A stretch of DNA of 64,000 nucleotides, taken from Marivirga arenosa. Its GTDB lineage: Bacteria; Bacteroidota; Bacteroidia; Cytophagales; Cyclobacteriaceae. The stretch lies in assembly GCF_030503875.2 (NCBI RefSeq), contig NZ_CP129968.2, forward strand, positions 3,064,001 through 3,128,000. The letters are read 5' to 3'. This document shows, piece by piece, positions 41,450-51,800 of the stretch. Each line of letters starts with the position of its first letter. Position 1 is the stretch's first letter. A program made the translations under genes and the position numbers. Below the pieces are notes generated by a model, which saw only the letters and a list, made by a program, of their open reading frames with translations, did no database searches and was not told where the DNA came from.

Positions 41450-42159
41450 TGTTTATTATTATATTCCTCTAAACACTGATCCAAAGTACTTCCGTTTATG
41501 TGAATACATTGACAAAATTCAATACCCTTTTCTTCATTAATAGTATTAACGAATTGCTTTTTACAATCTTTTAGCGAATTTCTAGGCCTAAAATCATATC
41601 CGAACCTAGCAACAACTACAGTAAATGCAACACAGGCAATCACAAACAGACTAAATAACCAGGGAAACTTATTGCTGTATTTTTTAGATTTCCCTACATG
41701 AAGCATGTCTAATCTTGATTTAATTGGTAAAAGAAATTGTAGTTTATTATAATGCCAGACTAATAAAAACAGATTGGCGAGAACCATTAAGGGAGAGGTA
41801 ACTAATGAACCTTCAAAACGAACTGCAATAGATAAAATGCAAATATTTAAGATGATAGGGAAATAGATCAGAGCACCCAAAAATACCGTCCTGGGTATTA
41901 TTAATAAGATGGCTGCTGCTACTTGAGCATAGCCAATAAAAGTATAATAAAAGCCCGTATGATGCAGTGCTTCCAAATAAGCTCCCATTGGATGCAAAAT
42001 TGATAATCCGCTAGCAAACCTCTCCCCTATAATCTTCACAAAGCCTGCCACAATAAAAGCATAGGCTAATACTACTCTACAGAAGATTGAAAACAACCAA
42101 TACCACCTATTGCTTTTTGCTTTGAGATAGGTACGAAAGAACAATGAGGACAAACCCAT
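41446..42159 (-). CDS. DoxX/MauE-like membrane protein with cysteine-bearing tail
   Basis: This 237-residue inner-membrane protein has about five helices. The first four follow the DoxX/MauE-like layout (FCRVVLAYAFIVAGFVKIIG, FYYTFIGYAQVAAAILLIIP, FLGALIYFPIILNICIL, MVLANLFLLVWHY). A fifth helix at about 165-185 leads to an exported tail with four cysteines (KDCKKQF, EFCQCIH, LDQCLEE). Such tails could handle thiol-disulfide exchange or metal. It is convergent with the nitric oxide synthase gene, sharing four bases at the stops. Any link to NO is by position only. Function unknown. Confidence 0.65.
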   Translation of the reverse strand: MGLSSLFFRTYLKAKSNRWYWLFSIFCRVVLAYAFIVAGFVKIIGERFASGLSILHPMGAYLEALHHTGFYYTFIGYAQVAAAILLIIPRTVFLGALIYFPIILNICILSIAVRFEGSLVTSPLMVLANLFLLVWHYNKLQFLLPIKSRLDMLHVGKSKKYSNKFPWLFSLFVIACVAFTVVVARFGYDFRPRNSLKDCKKQFVNTINEEKGIEFCQCIHINGSTLDQCLEEYNNKH

Positions 42160-42218
42160 AAATTAACTCTAAATATGCTATTAAAATTTACTAAAGTAAT
42201 TATAAAAATGTCTGAAAA

Positions 42219-42782
42219 TCACCTTTTATTAAATAGTTTATCTCTTAATTCATTCCTATTCTCCCTTCTCTCCTGTCTCCTTTCCTTTCTTTCTTTTCTT
42301 CTTTTTCTTTTTTCTCTTACCTTTTTTCGTTTAGCTTTAGTTTCTTTGGACAAAACGTAGTGTATTGAAACAGTCACAGGAAAATCAAACCAATTAGATT
42401 GATTGATATTGTAAGAAGGTTTTACATCTGAACCAAGCACCACTGGTATTGCTGGGATTTTCCATTCGACTCCTCCTACCAGATCATATCCATAATTTGA
42501 ACCTAGTTCTTGCTCTTTACCTGTATGCATTCCTGCCCCAAAATAAAGATTAAAGCCTTCTCCAGTTATTGGTAAATGTAACTTTGGTAAAATCGTAAGT
42601 TGATAAGAGTTTGACTGAAAGTCCGCAATGCCTTCCAAACTGAATTTTGAAACAATCCTTTGCTTAGCACTTATTCCAAAGCTTGATTCTCCTAGCCTGA
42701 CACCAACAGCTGCACCATATTTCTGGGCTTGCAAAGCATAAACTATGATAACCAACAATAAGGATAATATTATCTTTTTCAT
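42219..42782 (-). CDS. Outer-membrane-barrel-like protein with very basic C-terminal tail
   Basis: This 187-residue exported protein has a signal peptide (IILSLLLVIIVYALQAQ) and a short beta-barrel-like body (residues 20-148). The alternating strands include AAVGVRLGESSFGISAK, LEGIADFQSNSYQLTILPKL, FNLYFGAGMHTG and FPVTVSIHYVL. It then switches abruptly to a tail of about 37 residues made almost only of Lys, Arg, Glu and Asn (KAKRKKVREKRKRRKERKER and onward). A small barrel ending in a long basic helix is unusual; the tail could bind peptidoglycan, LPS phosphate or DNA, none of it shown. Monocistronic, no ATG alternatives. Confidence 0.65.
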   Translation of the reverse strand: MKKIILSLLLVIIVYALQAQKYGAAVGVRLGESSFGISAKQRIVSKFSLEGIADFQSNSYQLTILPKLHLPITGEGFNLYFGAGMHTGKEQELGSNYGYDLVGGVEWKIPAIPVVLGSDVKPSYNINQSNWFDFPVTVSIHYVLSKETKAKRKKVREKRKRRKERKERRQERRENRNELRDKLFNKR

Positions 42783-42836
42783 GCGGGTAAAACGAAGAGA
42801 TCAACATCTAAGTATTGGTTATAAAAATAGGTAGAC

Positions 42837-42873
42837 AAAAAAAATACCAAGCCTCTTTAAGGACTTGGTATTT
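42837..42873 (-). terminator. Intrinsic terminator of the giant adhesin gene
   Basis: Read on the minus strand, AAATACCAAG pairs with CTTGGTATTT around a short loop with extra CCT/AGG pairing, followed by eight T residues. It lies just past the adhesin stop codon. Confidence 0.85.
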
Positions 42874-42894
42874 AAATATCGGTTAAATAAACTT

Positions 42895-45800
42895 TTATCT
42901 TCTTCCTCTTATGATTTCAACCCAACCGCTTTGAGTATTTCCATCTACTGTTAATTGGTAGAAGTAAACTCCATCAGGGTTGTCCCCACCATCCCAAAGG
43001 TTGCTATTTCTATAGTTACTATCTCTGTAAACGATAGTACCATTTCTGTTTGTAACTACCAATTCAGCACCATTATCAGGTAGATTTAAAATTCTGAAGA
43101 AATCATTCTTACCGTCATTGTTTGGAGTAAATACGTTTGGAATGAATGGACTTCTATCGAAATCAACTGTAATATCAGAAGATCCCTCTCCATCAAATAC
43201 TAATTTACTACCATCCGTTCCACATCCGAATGTATCATAGTATTCAATCTCATACACACCCGGTAGCAAATTATCAAATGTTATAGTCTGATCAGCTCCA
43301 AAATCTATAGGTTCTTCTGGTAAGATATAATCTGCACTATTATTTCCACCTAAAGGAGTTAATAAGAATATTTGAGCAGAGTAACCATTTGCACCAGAAG
43401 TTGGCTCTACTAATCTAATACTAATTGAACCATTCGCTTGATCTGGTCTTGTAGTAGGCATAGGATTCATATCCGCTCTTTCCCTTTCTATTCCTGGAGG
43501 CAAGTTTGGTTCAGGTACAAGCTCTACATTCAATTGATTTACTGGAGCATCAATAAAAATGGCTGCATTTTCAGACTCAATTACACTATTACAATTGTCA
43601 GGCTGTTGAGTCAATTTGATAATATAATCCCCCCTTGCAACCATTCCATAAAGACTTTGATCGATTAAGAACATTCTGCTTTCCGGAATTGAATTCAATG
43701 TGAAAATTTGAGTTGGATCAACATCATTCCCTTCATACACTTCAATATTCAAAGGAATAGTTTCATCTGCTACAATATTAGATATTTCAATTGAACCAGA
43801 CTCTTGGAAACAAGCTACATCATTCGCTTGAATATCAAAAGTAGGGATAATAGCGCCACCGTTTATGGTTACAAAATTATCTGCTGAACAAGCTTGATCA
43901 TCATCAGTTGCTCTTATTGTCCAACGATATCTAGCTCCTTTTTCAAAAGGAACATTATTATCTAAATCAAATTGAGAAATCGTAAACTCTCTACTTCCAT
44001 TTGTATTGATATTCAACACATATTCTGAAGTGGTAGTATCATTTACTTTATTTATTATTAAATTATATGGACCAGGAACATTATCAATTGTGGTTTGATC
44101 AATGGTTACTAATATTCCTTCAGGCTCATCCACACAATTATTAGTAGGATTTATTTCAACTACTTCCGCTCTGATTTCATTCGGAGAAACAATTGATCTT
44201 ATATCAAATGTCTCTGAGCAACCAGTAGCATCAGTGATGGTTAATTCATCTGCATTTCTAGCTAAACCTGAAATATTTCTATCGCTATCTAATTCAACTA
44301 AGTCACCATCAATTGAATATACATAAGGTGCAACCCCTCCTGTAACCTCAGGTACTTTAATTACTCCAATTTCTTCTGCAGTTGTACAACTCGCTTGAGT
44401 TACCAAAGTAATATTTGCATTACCTACAAATTCAATAGGTTGACTTAGATGTTGAATATCGATAGTTATGGATTGTTCACATTCTGAAGTACCTCCTTGA
44501 TCACTCACAAGAATACTTCTTTGTGCTGTTAAACCTGTGATTGGTTCTCCAGATATGAATTCATTCCAAATAAATCCATCTAAAGAATAAAAGCCACTTC
44601 CAATACCATCCAATTCAATCGTAACTGAACCAGTATTATCACCAAAGCAAACCACATCAGTTTTATCTACGACAGTGGCAGTAAATCCTCCAGATCTTTC
44701 GATATTGAAGTTTCTACTATTTGGCTCACATACTCCAGGATTATCAATATTAGTAACCACTAATTCAAATAGACCTAATGTATCCAATTCTAATGTCCAT
44801 GATCCCGAATCAGTTGTAATAGAATCAATAACCACTTCAGCAGTATCTAAAATTTGATACAGATACTCCCCTTCTAACTCAAAATTGATTAAGATTTGAG
44901 CAGTAGTTGTATTACAACTTGGTTCTACTACTGTTAAATCAAGAGCACTATTAGAAACCTGAGTAGGTTCATTTATTATAATATTCTTAACAGTATCTAT
45001 CTGACATCCTCCAGTATTATTAAATGCAATACCATATTTAGCTGGAGCTAAATCAGTGAAAAGACCAGTATTAGTGGTATCTAATGGTGCATCAGTTGAA
45101 TCTAATAATACAAAATCAAATGTACCATCTATAGTAACCTGGATTTGCCCAACAGGATTATCACAAGTTGCATCAGAAGTATTGATTAACGGTAAAATTG
45201 ATTGCTTTTGACCCACGAGCACAGATATGGTATCTTCACAACTATTTACTAAATCTTTTAGAATCACCTCGTAATTTCCAGCGAAGAAAGTAGTATCAAT
45301 TTGCGCCAAATTACCACTACCTGGATTCCCTAATTTTATGGAGAAGGTATCCATAACTACTGAGTTGATCGTAATATCTAAGGAATCTACATTACTTACT
45401 GATTGTAAAAACAAGAACACTTCACCATCTTGAACACCTTGACAAGTAGCATCTTCAGTTATTGCTGTAAATTTGGTGTCTTCGCATTCGAAATTTAAGT
45501 AATCTATAGTAACCGTCTCTGAATCTGTCGCACATGCTAAGGTTCCATTTACCGTATACGTGAATTCATAAATTCCTGTACTTGCAATAGAAAGGTCTAC
45601 TTCACCAGTATTTACATCAAAGCTAGGGTCAGTACCACCTGCATTACTAGAAGATGTTAAAGCCCAGGTTCCACCTGTATCTTCATTATCTAATAGAGTA
45701 AATAAATCAAAAGGACTATCTCCTGTTGAAAGATTTACCGAAGGAGCTGTATTAAAAGTACCAGCACTTGGTGCCAATTCATAGGTAATAGTAATATCCT

Positions 45801-48800
45801 CAAATGTTTCAGTACATATATTATTATCGTCTGTAATAGTCCACCTGATAACATAATCACCTGATACCGTTAAATCATTAATACTAAAATTAGTATTTTC
45901 AATGTTAGCATCATCAAAATCAGCTACAGCTCCTGCTGGTGAGCTAATAATTGACCATGTCCCTGTTTCGTCTACTCCACTTGCATTACCAGATAATGCT
46001 ACAATACCACTACAGGTTTCAATATCCGTTCCTGCATCAGCAATTGTAATATCTTTTCTTGTAATTACTATGGTATCACTATCAGAACAATTTGTTAATG
46101 TATTTTCTAAAATCCAAGCTAAAGTATAATCACCAAGCTCAAATAAATCTTCAAAACTTGTGGTAGGACTGGTTGGATCAATAATATTAGCAGTTGCTCC
46201 TGCAGGCTGACTTACAATTTGCCATTCACCAACTTGGTCAGCTGCTAAGGCATCCGCATAAAGTTGGATTGTAGGTAAGCAAATAGTAGAATCTGCTCCA
46301 GCTACAGAAGTCGGTGGAGTTGGCGCAGTAATTGTAAATATATTACTCACTATTGTACAACCAGCATCCTCAATTGTCAATTGATAATCACCAGCTATAT
46401 CTAATCCAGTTAAATCTTCAGTATTTGGATCTGTAAATCCAGCTGGGCCTGTCCATGTAAATGTAGTTGGACCTGTAAATGAACCAGTAATAGCCACGTC
46501 AATAGCACCATCTGTACTACCACAGGTGGATATATTAGTTATAGAAGTAGCAGAATTATCAATATCAAATGGCGCATTTTCATTTAATAACTGATTTAAA
46601 ACCACTTCACAAGTCGTAGAATTGTCAGTTATGGTAATTGTATAATTTCCTTGACCTAATCCTGTTAAATCTACAGTTTGAGGGCCAGTCACGGCTACTA
46701 CAGTACTAGTAACTGGTGGATTTATCCCGTCATCATAAGTAACATCAAAATCATTACCTACATCCGTTACTTCCAGTGAAATAACACCATCTGTTGCACC
46801 ACAATTAGGTTCAGTAAATGAATTTACTATAGCAGCAATTTGATCAGCTGGGTTAATAGTAAATGTTTCAGAATCTACACATGGACCTTCTTCTACGAAA
46901 ATTTCATAGTTACCTGGTGCTAAAGATGAAAAGCTATAAGTAGTTGAAGGGTCAGCATCTGATCTGTCCACTTCCGTAGAAGTATTTGTATCTACAACAT
47001 AATAGTTAAACGGTCCTACACCTGTAGTCACTTCAAAAGTTATGGAGCCATCATTTACTCCACACTGCGTTTGATTTGTTGTAGTTGTAATTCCACCAAC
47101 TAATGTAGCTGGAGCCACTGTAAACGTTCTTGAATCAGTACATGCTCCGTCTTCGACAAACACTTCATAATCTCCTGGTGCTAAGGATGCAAAGCTATAG
47201 GTAGAAGATGGGTCAGCATCTGATCTATCTACTTCTACTAAGGTATTTGTATCAACAATATAGTAATTATATGGTCCAGTACCACTTCCTATATCAAAGC
47301 TTACAGCACCATCATCAAGCCCGCATTGAGATTGATCAGTAGATGTGAAGTTATCAATTGTAAATAGTATCGGTTCGTTTATTACAAATGATGCAGTAGT
47401 TACACAGCCTGTATTATCTGATGTAACTGTAACGTTATATGTTCCACCTTCTACGCTAGTGATATCTCCATCTGAAACACCAGTTAGTGTATTTGTATAT
47501 CCATTAGGACCTGTCCAATCAAAGGTAAAAGTATCAGTTCCACCAAAGCTACTTGTTACAGTAAGGTCAATACCACCATCTGAAACACCACATCCAGAGG
47601 CATCTGACACAACTCCACTTAAGGAAATAGCACCTATATTTATCTGTACAACAGTTGACGCATTGTTGCAACCTCCTGAGCCTGGTACTGTATAAGTAAA
47701 AGTGTAAGTACCTACTGCAGCTGCACTTAGATCTACATCACCAGTAAAAGGACTAACTGTTAAAGAACTAGGGCCAGTTGTTTGTGACCATACTCCCCCT
47801 CCATCTTGACTACCATCTAACATACCAAATAAATCGTAGCTGGCAGGAAAATCGCATACATTTGCAGGAGTTTGTGCTGTTCCTGCATTCGGTAAGGCAT
47901 TCACATTAACTGTTAAAGTCGCTACTGCATCTATACAGCCTGCTGAGGTTACTGTATATATAAAATTATAACTACCTAATGCTGTAGTCAAATTCGCTGT
48001 TCCCGTGCTTCCATCTCCTCCTTGAGTTAATATACTCGTGGCTGGGTTGCCTGGATCCTCCGTCCATGTACCATTCAACGCTTGTGGCGTTCCGTTTAAT
48101 GCACTGAATAAATCAAAAGCTCCCTCATCTGAACACGCATCTACCGTAGTATCTAAACCTGCATCTGGTGCATCACTTACGGTTATCGTTACATCCGCTG
48201 TCGCTGGTGGACATCCTGGCGAGGTAACCTCGTAGGTAAACACATAAACCCCTGATGCTACTCCATCAAAGTCTGCTGTTGAAGTAGAACCATCGCCTGG
48301 TTGGCTAATCGTTACCACCTCCGGATTGGTTCCCGCTGCCGTAAAGCTTCCTGTTAAATCTGGTGTACCGCCTAATACATTATATAAATTAAACGATGCA
48401 TCATTATTACATGCATTCGCTGCATCCGCTGTTCCTGCATTCGGTAAGGCATTCACATTAACTGTTAAAGTCGCTACTGCATCTATACAGCCTGCTGAGG
48501 TTACTGTATATATAAAATTATAACTACCTAATGCTGTACTCAAATTCGCTGTTCCCGTGCTTCCATCTCCTCCTTGAGTTAATATACTCGTGGCTGGGTT
48601 GCCCGGATCCTCCGTCCAAGTTCCATTCAACGCTTGTGGCGTTCCGTTTAATGCACTGAATAAATCAAAAGCTCCCTCATCTGAACACGCATCTACCGTA
48701 GTATCTAAACCTGCATCTGGTGCATCACTTACGGTTATCGTTACATCCGCTGTCGCTGGTGGACATCCTGGCGAGGTAACCTCGTAGGTAAACACATAAA

Positions 48801-51800
48801 CCCCTGATGCTACTCCATCAAAGTCTGCTGTTGAAGTAGAACCATCGCCTGGTTGGCTAATCGTTACCACCTCCGGATTGGTTCCCGCTGCCGTAAAGCT
48901 TCCTGTTAAATCTGGTGTACCGCCTAATACATTATATAAATTAAACGATGCATCATTATTACATGCATTCGCTGCATCCGCTGTTCCTGCATTCGGTAAG
49001 GCATTCACATTAACTGTTAAAGTCGCTACTGCATCTATACAGCCTGCTGAGGTTACTGTATATATAAAATTATAACTACCTAATGCTGTAGTCAAATTCG
49101 CTGTTCCCGTGCTTCCATCTCCTCCTTGAGTTAATATACTCGTGGCTGGGTTGCCTGGATCCTCCGTCCATGTACCATTCAACGCTTGTGGCGTTCCGTT
49201 TAATGCACTGAATAAATCAAAAGCTCCCTCATCTGAACACGCATCTACCGTAGTATCTAAACCTGCATCTGGTGCATCACTTACGGTTATCGTTACATCC
49301 GCTGTCGCTGGTGGACATCCTGGCGAGGTAACCTCGTAGGTAAACACATAAACCCCTGATGCTACTCCATCAAAGTCTGCTGTTGAAGTAGAACCATCGC
49401 CTGGTTGGCTAATCGTTACCACCTCCGGATTGGTTCCCGCTGCCGTAAAGCTTCCTGTTAAATCTGGTGTACCGCCTAATACATTATATAAATTAAACGA
49501 TGCATCATTATTACATGCATTCGCTGCATCCGCTGTTCCTGCATTCGGTAAGGCATTCACATTAACTGTTAAAGTCGCTACTGCATCTATACAGCCTGCT
49601 GAGGTTACTGTATATATAAAATTATAACTACCTAATGCTGTAGTCAAATTCGCTGTTCCCGTGCTTCCATCTCCTCCTTGAGTTAATATACTCGTGGCTG
49701 GGTTGCCTGGATCCTCCGTCCATGTACCATTCAACGCTTGTGGCGTTCCGTTTAATGCACTGAATAAATCAAAAGCTCCCTCATCTGAACACGCATCTAC
49801 CGTAGTATCTAAACCTGCATCTGGTGCATCACTTACGGTTATCGTTACATCCGCTGTCGCTGGTGGACATCCTGGCGAGGTAACCTCGTAGGTAAACACA
49901 TAAACCCCTGATGCTACTCCATCAAAGTCTGCTGTTGAAGTAGAACCATCGCCTGGTTGGCTAATCGTTACCACCTCCGGATTGGTTCCCGCTGCCGTAA
50001 AGCTTCCTGTTAAATCTGGTGTACCGCCTAATACATTATATAAATTAAACGATGCATCATTATTACATGCATTCGCTGCATCCGCTGTTCCTGCATTCGG
50101 TAAGGCATTCACATTAACTGTTAAAGTCGCTACTGCATCTATACAGCCTGCTGAGGTTACTGTATATATAAAATTATAACTACCTAATGCTGTACTCAAA
50201 TTCGCTGTTCCCGTGCTTCCATCTCCTCCTTGAGTTAATATACTCGTGGCTGGGTTGCCCGGATCCTCCGTCCAAGTTCCATTCAACGCTTGTGGCGTTC
50301 CGTTTAATGCACTGAATAAATCAAAAGCTCCCTCATCTGAACACGCATCTACCGTAGTATCTAAACCTGCATCTGGTGCATCACTTACGGTTATCGTTAC
50401 ATCCGCTGTCGCTGGTGGACATCCTGGCGAGGTAACCTCGTAGGTAAACACATAAACCCCTGATGCTACTCCATCAAAGTCTGCTGTTGAAGTAGAACCA
50501 TCGCCTGGTTGGCTAATCGTTACCACCTCCGGATTGGTTCCCGCTGCCGTAAAGCTTCCTGTTAAATCTGGTGTACCGCCTAATACATTATATAAATTAA
50601 ACGATGCATCATTATTACATGCATTCGCTGCATCCGCTGTTCCTGCATTCGGTAAGGCATTCACATTAACTGTTAAAGTCGCTACTGCATCTATACAGCC
50701 TGCTGAGGTTACTGTATATATAAAATTATAACTACCTAATGCTGTAGTCAAATTCGCTGTTCCCGTGCTTCCATCTCCTCCTTGAGTTAATATACTCGTG
50801 GCTGGGTTGCCTGGATCCTCCGTCCATGTACCATTCAACGCTTGTGGCGTTCCGTTTAATGCACTGAATAAATCAAAAGCTCCCTCATCTGAACACGCAT
50901 CTACCGTAGTATCTAAACCTGCATCTGGTGCATCACTTACGGTTATCGTTACATCCGCTGTCGCTGGTGGACATCCTGGCGAGGTAACCTCGTAGGTAAA
51001 CACATAAACCCCTGATGCTACTCCATCAAAGTCTGCTGTTGAAGTAGAACCATCGCCTGGTTGGCTAATCGTTACCACCTCCGGATTGGTTCCCGCTGCC
51101 GTAAAGCTTCCTGTTAAATCTGGTGTACCGCCTAATACATTATATAAATTAAACGATGCATCATTATTACATGCATTCGCTGCATCCGCTGTTCCTGCAT
51201 TCGGTAAGGCATTCACATTAACTGTTAAAGTCGCTACTGCATCTATACAGCCTGCTGAGGTTACTGTATATATAAAATTATAACTACCTAATGCTGTAGT
51301 CAAATTCGCTGTTCCCGTGCTTCCATCTCCTCCTTGAGTTAATATACTCGTGGCTGGGTTGCCTGGATCCTCCGTCCATGTACCATTCAACGCTTGTGGC
51401 GTTCCGTTTAATGCACTGAATAAATCAAAAGCTCCCTCATCTGAACACGCATCTACCGTAGTATCTAAACCTGCATCTGGTGCATCACTTACGGTTATCG
51501 TTACATCCGCTGTCGCTGGTGGACATCCTGGCGAGGTAACCTCGTAGGTAAACACATAAACCCCTGATGCTACTCCATCAAAGTCTGCTGTTGAAGTAGA
51601 ACCATCGCCTGGTTGGCTAATCGTTACCACCTCCGGATTGGTTCCCGCTGCCGTAAAGCTTCCTGTTAAATCTGGTGTACCGCCTAATACATTATATAAA
51701 TTAAACGATGCATCATTATTACATGCATTCGCTGCATCCGCTGTTCCTGCATTCGGTAAGGCATTCACATTAACTGTTAAAGTCGCTACTGCATCTATAC

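Noticed and set aside
42175..42360. Plus-strand Ser/Leu/Phe-rich 61-residue frame
   Set aside because: It is the complement of the Lys/Arg/Glu-coding tail of the barrel-like protein, with no independent support.
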